The notes under the pieces were generated by a model that did not search any database, had not been told where the DNA came from, and saw nothing but the letters and a program-made list of their open reading frames with translations. The position numbers and the translations under genes were made by a program. Shown piece after piece: positions 1-7,830 of a stretch of DNA of 64,000 nt. The number at the start of each line of letters is the position of its first letter. Position 1 is the first letter of the stretch. The stretch covers positions 1 to 64,000 of the forward strand of contig JAFIHG010000041.1 of the NCBI GenBank assembly GCA_017848795.1, in the 5' to 3' direction. Source of the stretch: Candidatus Nanopelagicales bacterium (GTDB lineage Bacteria > Actinomycetota > Actinomycetes > S36-B12 > CAIYMF01).

Positions 1-120
1 CCGCGTCACCATCGAATGGTTCACGACGGCCAGTGGAAGATCGTCGCCCGACCCGGGATCAGCCCCCTGGTCGCCGACTACTGGGAGTTCATCGCCCCAC
101 CGCGACGAACCCGGCCCTGA
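1..120 (+). CDS. C-terminal 39 codons of an unidentified protein (partial)
   Basis: Only the 3' end of this gene lies in the window, read in the frame that stops with TGA at 118-120. The visible tail contains VHDGQWKIVARPGI and then LVADYWEFIAPP. A final strand of the DGxWKI type is common at the end of SnoaL/NTF2-like and Mce-associated folds, but 39 residues are too few to assign a family, so no function is claimed. The next gene is on the opposite strand, and the space between them is filled with repeats. Confidence 0.5.
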   Translation, partial: PRHHRMVHDGQWKIVARPGISPLVADYWEFIAPPRRTRP

Positions 121-214
121 AGAAGGGCCCGCGCGCCACCCACCAAACCGTTGGTGTTCTCACGGTTCTCACCTCCCAAGTGACCCCGCCGCCCGGCGGT
201 GAGACCACGTATGC

Positions 215-360
215 CCAGTGATCTGGACCCGCTTGGCCCCTCGGTGGTCGAGCGAAGTCGAGACCAAATCCGCCCTCAGTGATCAGACCAGGGTGACCCC
301 TCGGTGGTCGAGCGTAGTCGAGACCACATGGCGCGCAGGGTCTCGACTGCGCTCGACCGA
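215..360. repeat. P1 repeat cluster: tandem 60-bp units plus inverted copy
   Basis: Two direct copies of a 60-bp unit occur, each holding CCCCTCGGTGGTCGAGCG and then AGTCGAGACCA (cores at 238-266 and 298-326). An inverted copy, GGTCTCGACTGCGCTCGACC, follows at 339-358. This is the same core found near 14.4, 33.2, 40.1 and 41.0 kb. The rest of the intergenic stretch 121-409 holds no credible gene. Confidence 0.85.
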
Positions 361-409
361 CGTGTGGTTGCGGCTGCTCGGTTTGGAGCAGACCACCGGG
401 AGCTGTTCC

Positions 410-892
410 TCAGTGGGCGGCGCGAAGCGCCTGCAGCACGACACCCACAGGGATGCTGACGAGGAGCACGCCTACCACGACTTGGAAAGCGAGCAGGAGG
501 CGCCGCTGCGGCGCGTGCCGTGTCGTGAGGAACGCGCTCGCGAGGGCGTACACGAGCAATGCGCAGCCGACGTAAAGCACCGGAACGATGTCGAGGAGCA
601 CGCCGGCGAGCACCGCGATGTTGCCGAGGTTCCACGCGACGTACTCGGCGCCCAGCACGCGTGGACTGCTCCGACCCACCCCGAGCACGGCCTGTCCGAG
701 CCCCAGCACCACTTGCGCTGCACCTGCGACGAGCACGATGTACGCGACGGCCCAGCTGGTGTGGTAGCTCGCGGTCCGCGCACTGGCCGCCGACACGAGC
801 CCCCCGGCAACGATCCACACGGCACCGAGCACGATGGGAACCACACTGTCTGCGGGTATCCGGACTCTGGTCGGAGGGAGCGGGTTCGCCAT
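410..892 (-). CDS. Small multi-pass membrane protein, function unknown
   Basis: This 160-residue protein consists almost entirely of hydrophobic segments. Four or five membrane helices can be seen: about residues 18-38, 47-70, 86-120 (long, perhaps two) and 133-153. A short basic, proline-containing N-terminus precedes them (MANPLPPTRVRIPA). I see no catalytic motif and do not recognise a family. The ATG at 892 is chosen because the hydrophobic pattern starts soon after it. A TetR-type palindrome lies 28 bp upstream, which suggests local regulation. It is transcribed away from the NicO gene. Confidence 0.65.
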   Translation of the reverse strand: MANPLPPTRVRIPADSVVPIVLGAVWIVAGGLVSAASARTASYHTSWAVAYIVLVAGAAQVVLGLGQAVLGVGRSSPRVLGAEYVAWNLGNIAVLAGVLLDIVPVLYVGCALLVYALASAFLTTRHAPQRRLLLAFQVVVGVLLVSIPVGVVLQALRAAH

Positions 893-919
893 GAATCCCA
901 GCCTATTCCGCGCACCGTG

Positions 920-935
920 CTGACCATCCGGTCAG
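920..935. promoter_or_regulatory. TetR-like operator palindrome
   Basis: CTGACC-ATCC-GGTCAG is a perfect inverted repeat with 6-bp arms in the divergent space between the membrane protein at 410-892 and the NicO gene. The half-site GACC/GGTC with a short spacer is common for TetR regulators. No TetR gene lies next to it, so the regulator would have to be elsewhere. Confidence 0.4.
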
Positions 936-1106
936 TACCCGACGCGTGGCTCGGACCGGGTTGCGCAGACATTCGGCGGCCCGCCAGGTGCCCAGCGGCT
1001 GGGCATACCGAACCTTGACCTCGGTGCAGTTGCACATGGATGGCAGCAGCGAGACGTTTGCATCGGCGATGTCCAGCGGTACGGCGACCAGCGGGAGGTG
1101 GCGCGG

Positions 1107-2261
1107 GTGACGGTCGTCGATGCGGCCGCCCGGCGGTTCGCTCCGTCGCAGCGGGGCGGACTGCGCGCGATCGTCCTGATGGCGGTCGTCGTCCTGGGCC
1201 TGACCGTGCTGGGTTGGGGCACGCTGCTCGTGCTGGTCGTACCGAGCGAGTACCAGCTCGGCTCCAGGCAGATGTTCGGCGCCGGTCTGGGCCTGACCGC
1301 GTACACGCTGGGGATGCGGCACGCGTTCGACGCCGACCACATCGCCGCGATCGACAACACCACGCGCAAGCTCATGGCCGATGGGCAGCGGCCGGTCACC
1401 GTGGGGTTCTGGTTCTCGCTCGGGCACTCCAGCGTCGTCTTCGCCCTGTGCGCGCTGCTCGCGTTCGGCATCCGCGCCCTCGCCGGTCAGGTCGAGGACG
1501 ACCGCTCCGCGCTGCACACGACGACCAGCCTCATCGGCACCGCCCTGTCCGGCAGCTTCCTGCTGGTCATCGGACTGCTGAACCTCGTCGTGCTCACCCG
1601 GATCCTGCGCGTCTTCCGCGACCTCCGGTATGGGCACTACGACGAACAGGCACTGGAGGCGCACCTCGCCGGTCGCGGCCTGCTCAACCGGGTGCTGTCC
1701 GGCGCCACCCGGTCGGTGAGTCGGCCGTGGCACATCTACCCGGTTGGTCTGCTGTTCGGGCTCGGGTTCGACACCGCGACGGAGGTGTCGCTGCTCGTGC
1801 TGGCGGGAGGCGCGGCCGCGTTCGCCCTCCCCTGGTACGCCGTGCTCACCCTGCCCGTCCTGTTCGCAGCGGGCATGAGCCTGTTCGACTCGATCGACGG
1901 GTGCTTCATGAACTACGCGTACGGCTGGGCGTTCGCGACACCGGTGCGCAAGGTCTTCTACAACCTCGCGATCACCTCCCTCAGCGTCGTCGTCGCGCTC
2001 GCCATCGGGTTGCTCGAGGTGCTGTCGCTGGCCGGCGAGGAGCTGCACCTCGACGGCCCGATTGCCTGGCTCGGGTCGCTCGACCTGAACGACGTCGGCT
2101 TCGTGATCGTGGGCCTGTTCGTCCTGGCCTGGGCGGTGGCCCTGCTCGTCTGGCGGCTCGGTCGCATCGAGCAGCGGTGGGCGGACGGGGGCCGCCCCGA
2201 CGAGCCGCGTCCAGCGCCCGGCGGTCAGTGTCCCGGGGCGGGCGCCGCGGGCGGCCAGTAG
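1107..2261 (+). CDS. NicO/HoxN-type nickel-cobalt transporter
   Basis: The product (384 residues) is a membrane permease of the HoxN/NixA/NicO class, which imports Ni2+ or Co2+ for metalloenzymes or cobalamin. The family signature is visible at about residues 70-87 as MRHAFDADHIAAIDNTTR (the HX4DH-type metal motif), followed by GFWFSLGHS at about 100-108 and the conserved segment LGFDTATEV near 217. Eight hydrophobic segments fit the family. I use GTG at 1107, because GGGAGG at 1093-1098 sits 8 nt before it; the earlier GTG at 1098 overlaps that ribosome site. The 3' end overlaps the convergent yggS by 37 bp. Ni versus Co cannot be decided, and no cobalamin riboswitch is apparent upstream. 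Confidence 0.9.
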   Translation: MTVVDAAARRFAPSQRGGLRAIVLMAVVVLGLTVLGWGTLLVLVVPSEYQLGSRQMFGAGLGLTAYTLGMRHAFDADHIAAIDNTTRKLMADGQRPVTVGFWFSLGHSSVVFALCALLAFGIRALAGQVEDDRSALHTTTSLIGTALSGSFLLVIGLLNLVVLTRILRVFRDLRYGHYDEQALEAHLAGRGLLNRVLSGATRSVSRPWHIYPVGLLFGLGFDTATEVSLLVLAGGAAAFALPWYAVLTLPVLFAAGMSLFDSIDGCFMNYAYGWAFATPVRKVFYNLAITSLSVVVALAIGLLEVLSLAGEELHLDGPIAWLGSLDLNDVGFVIVGLFVLAWAVALLVWRLGRIEQRWADGGRPDEPRPAPGGQCPGAGAAGGQ

Positions 2262-2974
2262 TAGGCGTCGCTCGTCGGGCGGCGCCCGAACACGGCGGTG
2301 CCCACCCGGACCATGGTCGCGCCCTCGGTGATCGCGAGGTCGAGGTCGCCGCTCATGCCCATCGACAGCTCGTACGCGGCCTGCGCCCCCGCGATCTCCG
2401 CGGACAGCACCGCGTCCCGGATCTCACGCAGCCGGCGGTAGCTGGCGCGCACTGCCGCCTCGTCGGCGGAGAACAGCCCGATCGTCATCAGCCCGCGTAG
2501 CCGCAACTGCGGTGCCGCCCCGACGTGCGCGACGAGGTCCAGGGCGCCGGGCGGCGCGACGCCGTACTTCGACTCCTCGCCGGACGTGTTCACCTGCACG
2601 AAAACGTCGAGTGGCGCACGCTCCGCCGGTACGCGCTTGGCGACCTGGTCGGCGAGGTCGGTGCTGTCGATGGACTGGATGCAGCTGGCGTGCCGCAACA
2701 CCTGGTTGATCTTGTTCTTCTGCAGGTGCCCGATGAAGTGGGCTTCATGCGGTACGACCGCGAGCGCATCGGCCTTCTCGACCAGTTCCTGCGCCCGGTT
2801 CTCGCCGATCAGGTCGTACCCGGCGCGCAGCGCGACGAGGATCCGCTCGGCGGGGACGGTCTTGGTCGCGAGCAGCAGCGTCACGTCGGCGGGGTCACGG
2901 CCGCAGCTCCGCGCGGCCCGGCCGATGCGTTCGCGCACATCGGTGAGCGCTTCGAGAATCGACGACTCCGTCAC
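2225..2974 (-). CDS. YggS/PLPBP-type pyridoxal phosphate homeostasis protein
   Basis: This 249-residue protein belongs to the YggS/PROSC family, single-domain alanine-racemase-like TIM barrels that bind PLP and help balance the cellular PLP and amino/keto acid pools. The PLP lysine is K38 in LLLATKTVPAE. Other family blocks are visible: GENRAQEL, HFIGHLQKNKIN, SIDS, QVNTSGEESKYG, GLMTIG, LSMGMSGD and VRVGTAVFG. I place the start at GTG 2974, since GGGAGG lies 5 nt upstream; an ATG at 3001 would add nine residues. In many actinobacteria yggS is in the division cluster, but here it stands alone, divergent from a polymerase gene. Confidence 0.9.
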   Translation of the reverse strand: MTESSILEALTDVRERIGRAARSCGRDPADVTLLLATKTVPAERILVALRAGYDLIGENRAQELVEKADALAVVPHEAHFIGHLQKNKINQVLRHASCIQSIDSTDLADQVAKRVPAERAPLDVFVQVNTSGEESKYGVAPPGALDLVAHVGAAPQLRLRGLMTIGLFSADEAAVRASYRRLREIRDAVLSAEIAGAQAAYELSMGMSGDLDLAITEGATMVRVGTAVFGRRPTSDAYYWPPAAPAPGH

Positions 2975-3070
2975 CCTGGCCTCCCGACCCGACCGTCTCA
3001 TACCGCGCTCAGCGTTGCTGCGATCGGCAGTCGGTCGGCTGACCGGAGACCTCCGGCCACCGCGCAGAAT

Positions 3071-4777
3071 GTGGCGGTGTCGCTGGTGGACGAACTCGCC
3101 GCGGTGGGCGTACGGCGCGGTGCTCCCCTCGCGGTGGCCGTGGTGCCGCGGCAGGGCCTGGCTCTCGCGTGGCATGGCGGCAGTCGCCAGGTACCGGCGC
3201 AGGAACCCACCGAGGTGGTACGGGCGCTCACCGCGCTCGAGCCCCGATGGGTGTGGTGGTCCGCGCGGCAGACCGCGGCGCCGCTGCTGGACGCCGGCGT
3301 GCGCCCGGCGACCTGCTGGGACCTCGCGGCCGTCGCCCGGCTGCTCGACGGCACCCGTCGAGACGATCCCGCGACGGTGTGGGCCGCTGCCCGCCAGTTA
3401 CCCGAACCGGAGCCGCTGCGCGAGCTGGACCTGCTGGACCTGCCGCGCGAGGACGGCGGCCCGGTGCACGCCGACGGTCAGCTCAGCCGGGAGTGGGCCG
3501 GGGGCGCCTGGGTCCGGTCGCTGGGCACCGCGGAGTGCTGGGCACAGTTGGCCCTCGACGCGCGATCCGCCCAGCACCGGCGCCTGCTGGCGCTGCCCGA
3601 CTCCCGGCCGGCGCCGCGCGGTCTGGCGCTGCCCCTCGCGACCGCGCACGCGGAATCGGCCGCCGCGCTGCTCGCGGTCGAGCTCGAGCAGGAGGGACTG
3701 CCCGTGGACCGCGACGCGGCGGCGGCCCTCCTCGGCAGCGCCGTCGGGCCCCGCCCGGTGGACGAGGCGCATGCGGCTGCGCTTCGCGCGCAGCGTGACG
3801 AGACGGTACGGCGCCATTTCCCCGGCACCGACGCCGACCTGCGCAATCCGGCGCAGGTACGGGCGTTGTTGCGCGGCCTCGGTCTGGAGCTGCCCGACAC
3901 CCGCTCCTGGCGGCTGCGCCCGCACGCCGACCTGCCGGGTGTCGCGGCACTGCTCGACTGGCGGCGAAAGGAGCGGATCGCCACGACGTACGGCTGGGGC
4001 TGGCTCGACGCGCACGTCGGTCCCGACGGCCGGCTGCGCGGGCGCTGGAGCGCAGCCGACGCGGCGGCAGGCCGGATGACCGCCGGTTCCGGGCTGCACA
4101 ACCTGCCGGCGGACCTGCGCGCGGCGGTGCGCGCCGAGCCCGACCACGTCCTGGTGCGGGCCGACCTCGGTCAGATCGAGCCGCGTGTCCTCGCCGCGGT
4201 GTCCGGCGACCCGGCACTGGCGGCAGCGGCGGCCGCCTCCGACATGTACGCCCCGGTCGCGGCGCACCTGCGCTGCGAGCGGTCCACCGCCAAGGTCGCC
4301 GTCCTCGCCGCCATGTACGGGCAGACGACCGGCGCCGCCGGCGCCGCCCTCGCCGACATGCGCCGCGCGTACCCGCGGGCAATGGCGTACCTCGCCGTGG
4401 CCGAACAGGCGGGCCGGGAGGGCCGGCCGGTCAGGACGTACGGCGGGCGGCTGCTCGCCGCCCATGTCCGCTCGCAGGACTGGGACCTGCGCGCCCGCGG
4501 ACGGTACGTCCGCAACGCGATGGTGCAGGGCGCGGCGGCCGAGTTGTTCAAGGCCTGGACCGCGACCGTACGCGCCGCGCTCGTCACGGCCGGGGGGCGG
4601 ATCGTGCTCTGCCTGCATGACGAATTGCTCGTGCACGTACCCCGTGACGGCGAGCAGCAGGTACGGGACGTGCTCGACCGGTCCCTGCAGTCGACGGCAT
4701 CCTGGTGGGCGGCCGGCAGCCGCGTGCGCTTCGTCGTGGAGGTCGGCGCGGGCGAGAGCTGGGTCGCAGCGCGGTGA
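3071..4777 (+). CDS. Family-A DNA polymerase-like protein (bifunctional 3'-5' exonuclease/polymerase type)
   Basis: The product (about 568 residues) is a short PolA relative lacking the 5' nuclease domain, of the actinobacterial kind annotated as bifunctional 3'-5' exonuclease/DNA polymerase. The polymerase half is clear: motif A as VRADLGQIEPRVLA (about residue 362), motif B as RSTAKVAVLAAMYGQ (about 403) with its R, K and YG, and motif C as LCLHDELLVHVP (about 513) with the HDE triad. The N-terminal third should hold the exonuclease fold, but I do not see intact DxE catalytic motifs, so proofreading may be lost. The start is uncertain: GTG at 3071 or 3077, neither with a good ribosome site. 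A housekeeping polA is expected elsewhere, so this is probably an auxiliary repair polymerase. Confidence 0.82.
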   Translation: MAVSLVDELAAVGVRRGAPLAVAVVPRQGLALAWHGGSRQVPAQEPTEVVRALTALEPRWVWWSARQTAAPLLDAGVRPATCWDLAAVARLLDGTRRDDPATVWAAARQLPEPEPLRELDLLDLPREDGGPVHADGQLSREWAGGAWVRSLGTAECWAQLALDARSAQHRRLLALPDSRPAPRGLALPLATAHAESAAALLAVELEQEGLPVDRDAAAALLGSAVGPRPVDEAHAAALRAQRDETVRRHFPGTDADLRNPAQVRALLRGLGLELPDTRSWRLRPHADLPGVAALLDWRRKERIATTYGWGWLDAHVGPDGRLRGRWSAADAAAGRMTAGSGLHNLPADLRAAVRAEPDHVLVRADLGQIEPRVLAAVSGDPALAAAAAASDMYAPVAAHLRCERSTAKVAVLAAMYGQTTGAAGAALADMRRAYPRAMAYLAVAEQAGREGRPVRTYGGRLLAAHVRSQDWDLRARGRYVRNAMVQGAAAELFKAWTATVRAALVTAGGRIVLCLHDELLVHVPRDGEQQVRDVLDRSLQSTASWWAAGSRVRFVVEVGAGESWVAAR

Positions 4778-4813
4778 CCCCAGCCCGGCGGACAGTCGGT
4801 GTCACCGTAGCCG

Positions 4814-5374
4814 TCAGCCGTGGGCGAGGTGCTGCAGCGCGAGCACCGTGCGCCAGTTGCGCGCCGTGCCCCACTGCCCGCCGAGGCGCCGTTCCAGCAT
4901 CGCGGGCGTCAGCCTGGATCGGCCCTGCCCGTGCGGGTAGTGCAGGTAGACGACCCGGTCGCCGAGCGACCCGCGCTCCGGGAGGTCGGAGAGATCGAAA
5001 GCCGCTGCGGCAGCAGGCGGGACCTCGTCCCGCAGGAACAGCGCGACCACCTTGGTCGGGTCCTCCGCCTCGGCGCGGTACGGATTTCCCGCCACGACGG
5101 CATCGAGGTCGGGGGCGCTGCGTACCACCACCGGGATGTCGATCCCGAAGGCGTCGCGCAGCGCCGGCTCGACCCGCGACACCACGTCCGTTGCGGTGGC
5201 GCCGGCAGCACCGAACACCGCGTTCCCTGACTGCAGGTAGGTCTGTACGTCCGTGTAGCCCAGCGCCGAGAGGCATTCCCGCAGCCGGACCATCGGGACC
5301 TTGCGGCCGCCGACGTTCACGGCGCGCAGGAGCAACGCGGTGCGGCCTGCGGTGCCCGCCACCGCGTCACTCAT
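4814..5374 (-). CDS. DUF1697 family protein
   Basis: This 186-residue protein matches the DUF1697 pattern: LLLRAVNVGGRKVPMVRLRE at the N-terminus, then LGYTDVQTYLQSGNAVF, and a C-terminal LTPAMLERRLGGQWGTARNW with the RNWRTV end typical of the family. The family is common in actinobacteria but has no firm biochemical role. Its ATG (5374) overlaps the end of the acyltransferase gene by 8 nt (ATGAGTGA), so the two are translationally coupled. It converges on the polymerase-like gene with a 36-bp gap. Confidence 0.88.
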   Translation of the reverse strand: MSDAVAGTAGRTALLLRAVNVGGRKVPMVRLRECLSALGYTDVQTYLQSGNAVFGAAGATATDVVSRVEPALRDAFGIDIPVVVRSAPDLDAVVAGNPYRAEAEDPTKVVALFLRDEVPPAAAAAFDLSDLPERGSLGDRVVYLHYPHGQGRSRLTPAMLERRLGGQWGTARNWRTVLALQHLAHG

Positions 5375-6032
5375 CTGCCGGGAGGTCGTTGTAGACCCCG
5401 GCGAGCTCCTGCCCGGAGAGGGCATGGATCGCGGCCATGATCTCGTCGGTGACCTCGCGCCGGCGCCGCCCGGACGGCACGCCCGGCTGCTCGGTGAAGG
5501 TCATCGGCGTACCGAACCGGACCGTGACCGGCCGGATCCGGGGCCGCGACGAGCCGACCGGCTGGATGTCCTGTGTGCCCGAGAGCGCGACCGGTACGAC
5601 CGGCGCGCCGGAGGTCAGCGCGAGCCAGGCGACCCCGGTGCGCCCGCGGTAGAGCCGCCCGTCGCGCGAACGGGTCCCCTCCGGGTAGATGCCGAACGCC
5701 TCGCCGGCGCGCAGCACGGCGAGCGCCGCGTCGAGTGCCTCCTGCGCCGCGCGCGCGCTCTCCCGGTCGACGGGCACCGACCCGATCGCCGTGTACCACC
5801 AGCGGTTGGCGACGCCCTTCGCGCCCGTACCGGTGAAGTACTCGGCCTTGGCGAGGAACTTCACCGGCCGCGGGGCGCAGATCGGGATGACGACGCTGTC
5901 GACGAAGGACAGGTGGTTGCTCGCCACGATCACCGGGCCGCCTCGCGGGACGTTGTCGCGCCCCACGACGGTGGGTCGCCAGATGAGCTTCGCGACAGGA
6001 GAGACGACCGCCTTCATGCTCTCGACGAGCAT
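5367..6032 (-). CDS. 1-acyl-sn-glycerol-3-phosphate acyltransferase family (PlsC-like)
   Basis: The product (221 residues) is a lysophospholipid acyltransferase that should acylate lysophosphatidate or a related lysolipid at the inner face of the membrane. The catalytic NHX4D motif is NHLSFVD at residues 39-45, and the acceptor-binding block is YPEGTRSRDG at 116-125. VPVALSGTQDI near 160 is also family-typical. The ATG at 6032 is preceded by GGAGA at 5-6 nt spacing. It is followed by, and overlaps, the DUF1697 gene in one operon. Its substrate is inferred from the family only. Confidence 0.92.
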   Translation of the reverse strand: MLVESMKAVVSPVAKLIWRPTVVGRDNVPRGGPVIVASNHLSFVDSVVIPICAPRPVKFLAKAEYFTGTGAKGVANRWWYTAIGSVPVDRESARAAQEALDAALAVLRAGEAFGIYPEGTRSRDGRLYRGRTGVAWLALTSGAPVVPVALSGTQDIQPVGSSRPRIRPVTVRFGTPMTFTEQPGVPSGRRRREVTDEIMAAIHALSGQELAGVYNDLPADE

Positions 6033-6115
6033 CGGTGTCTCCTTCGGCGGCGGCGATCTGGTCTCCGTACGGTGTCCCCGTACGGTACTGCGGCCCGGCT
6101 CCCTCTCCGGACGCC

Positions 6116-7153
6116 TCAGCGCCCGGCGGTCCAGTCGAGCAGCCGCCCGACGTCCCACGTGGTGACGATCCGCTCCGGCGGGATGCCCGCGCGGACCGCG
6201 CGGGCAGCGCCGTACGGCAACCAGTCCAGCTGCCCCGGCGCGTGCGCGTCGCTGTCGAGCGAGAACAGACAGCCGGTCTGCAACGCCAGCTCCAGCAGGC
6301 GCATCGGTGGGTCGAGCCGCTCGGGGCGGGAGTTGATCTCGACGGCGACGTCGTACTGGCGGCACGCCTCGAACACCAGCTCGGCGTCGAACTCGCTCTC
6401 CGGCCGGGTGCGCCCCGTACGGCCCTGCCCGCTCACCATCCGGCCGGTGCAGTGCCCGAGCACGTCGGTGTGCGGGTTCGCCACCGCCAGCACCATCCGG
6501 CGGGTCATCGCCTCGGCGTCCATGCGCAGCTTGGAGTGCACGGAGGCGACGACCACGTCGAGCCGCGCGAGCAGCTCCGGCTCCTGGTCCAGGGTGCCGT
6601 CCTCGAGGATGTCCACCTCGATCCCGGTGAGGACCCGCAACGGGGCGAGCCGCTCGCCCAGCTCCGCGACGACGTCGAGCTGGCGGCGCAGCCGCTCCGC
6701 GGTCAGCCCGCGGGCGACGGTGAGCCGTGGTGAGTGGTCGGTGAGTGCGACGTACCGACGACCCAGCGCCGCCGCGGTGCGCATCATCTCCTCGATCGGC
6801 GAACCGCCGTCGGACCAGTCGGAGTGGGTGTGCAGGTCGCCCTGCACCAGCGCCATGAGCTCTTCGCCGCCGCTCGCCACCGGTCCGGTGGCGGCCTGCT
6901 CGAGGTCCCGCAGGTAGCCCGGCGTCTCCCCGCCCACCACCTCCGCCACGATGCCGGCGGTCACCTCGCCGAGGCCCGGCAGCTCGGTGAGCGTGCCCGC
7001 GCGGGCCCGCGCGGCGACCTCCGCTCCCGGCAGTGCGGCGAGCGTGGCGGCCGCACCCCGGAAGGCGCGTACGCGGTACGTGGAGGCGTGCGCCCGCTCG
7101 AGCAGGAAGGCGATCCGGGCGAGCGTGTCGGCGGGATCCGCTTCGGAGGTCAC
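6116..7153 (-). CDS. PHP-domain phosphoesterase with N-terminal helix-hairpin-helix
   Basis: This 345-residue protein resembles the C-terminal half of bacterial PolX without a polymerase domain. Residues about 10-75 form a helix-hairpin-helix DNA-binding region (LTELPGLGEVTAGIV), and from about 100 a PHP metal-dependent phosphoesterase follows. Metal ligands are visible in GDLHTHSDWSDG (H108, H110), LTDHSPR, GIEVDIL, ASVHS, GHCTG and SLDSDAHAP. These nine-ligand sites usually bind three metal ions. A DNA 3'-end or AP-site processing role is likely but inferred. It is divergently placed from the TMEM175-like gene, 23 bp apart. Confidence 0.88.
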   Translation of the reverse strand: MTSEADPADTLARIAFLLERAHASTYRVRAFRGAAATLAALPGAEVAARARAGTLTELPGLGEVTAGIVAEVVGGETPGYLRDLEQAATGPVASGGEELMALVQGDLHTHSDWSDGGSPIEEMMRTAAALGRRYVALTDHSPRLTVARGLTAERLRRQLDVVAELGERLAPLRVLTGIEVDILEDGTLDQEPELLARLDVVVASVHSKLRMDAEAMTRRMVLAVANPHTDVLGHCTGRMVSGQGRTGRTRPESEFDAELVFEACRQYDVAVEINSRPERLDPPMRLLELALQTGCLFSLDSDAHAPGQLDWLPYGAARAVRAGIPPERIVTTWDVGRLLDWTAGR

Positions 7154-7176
7154 GGCGCCACGGTAATCATTCTCCC

Positions 7177-7764
7177 GTGACGACCGGGCGACTCGAGGCG
7201 TTCAGCGACGGCGTACTCGCCGTCATCATCACGATCATGGTGCTCGAGCTGCGGGTCCCGGACGGCGACACGCTCGGCGCGCTCGTCGGCTCGACCGGCA
7301 CGCCGCTGCTGACGTACCTGTTGAGCTTCGTCTACGTCGCCATCTACTGGAACAACCACCACCACATGTTCCAGCTCGCCGGTCGCGCCACGGGGGCGGT
7401 GCTGTGGGCCAACCTCGGGCTGCTGTTCTGCCTGTCGCTCGTCCCGTTCACCACCGCGTGGATGGACGACAGTGACCTTGCCCGCACGCCGGTGGCGGTC
7501 TACGGCGTGAACCTGCTGGCGTGCGCACTGGCGTACCTGGTGCTGCAGGCGGTCATCGTGCGGTCGCCGGAGGGCGCCCGGCTGCGGGCCGCCGTCGGGT
7601 CGGACTGGAAGGGCAAGTCCTCCCTCGTGCTGTACCTGTGCGGCATCGTCGTTGTCATGTTGATCGGCGCGCGCCTGGGAGTCTGGCTCGCGCTCGCGTG
7701 CTTCGTCGCGGTGGCAGTGATCTGGCTGGTGCCCGACCGGCGGATCGCCCGCACGCTGCAATGA
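7177..7764 (+). CDS. TMEM175-like (DUF1211) potassium channel protein
   Basis: This 195-residue membrane protein begins with RLEAFSDGVLAVIITIM, the FSD signature of transmembrane helix 1 that forms the selectivity filter in bacterial TMEM175 K+ channels. Six hydrophobic helices are visible: about residues 8-25, 45-63 (LLTYLLSFVYVAIYWNNHHH), 78-97, 110-130, 150-168 and 172-188. Bacterial versions have one repeat of six helices and assemble as tetramers, so the length is normal. The start is GTG at 7177, just after ATTCTCCC. The gene is divergent from the PHP protein. Confidence 0.85.
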   Translation: MTTGRLEAFSDGVLAVIITIMVLELRVPDGDTLGALVGSTGTPLLTYLLSFVYVAIYWNNHHHMFQLAGRATGAVLWANLGLLFCLSLVPFTTAWMDDSDLARTPVAVYGVNLLACALAYLVLQAVIVRSPEGARLRAAVGSDWKGKSSLVLYLCGIVVVMLIGARLGVWLALACFVAVAVIWLVPDRRIARTLQ

Positions 7765-7775
7765 GGCTTGCCAAT

Positions 7776-7814
7776 GTTACTGACGGGTAGCATCATGGTT
7801 ACCGACGGGTAACC
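7776..7814. promoter_or_regulatory. Operator-like double site upstream of the acyl-CoA dehydrogenase gene
   Basis: Two copies of TTAC(T/C)GACGGGTA follow each other at 7777-7789 and 7799-7811. The second is extended into GGTTACC-GACG-GGTAACC (7797-7814), an inverted repeat with perfect 7-bp arms. The ribosome site GGGAGG and the ATG of the acyl-CoA dehydrogenase lie directly downstream. The layout suggests a dimeric repressor, probably a TetR-family fatty-acid regulator; the identity of the regulator is not shown by the sequence. Confidence 0.6.
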
Positions 7815-7830
7815 ACCGCCGGGAGGAACC

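Noticed and set aside
900-1100. Cobalamin riboswitch upstream of the NicO gene
   Set aside because: No B12-box-like GCCACTG segment or long structured leader is visible; the region is only about 200 bp and shared with a divergent gene.
903-2048. Long open frame antisense to the nickel/cobalt transporter gene
   Set aside because: Its composition is charged and repetitive, as expected from the complement of a GC-rich membrane protein gene; no start signal or family pattern. The sense product has clear NicO motifs.
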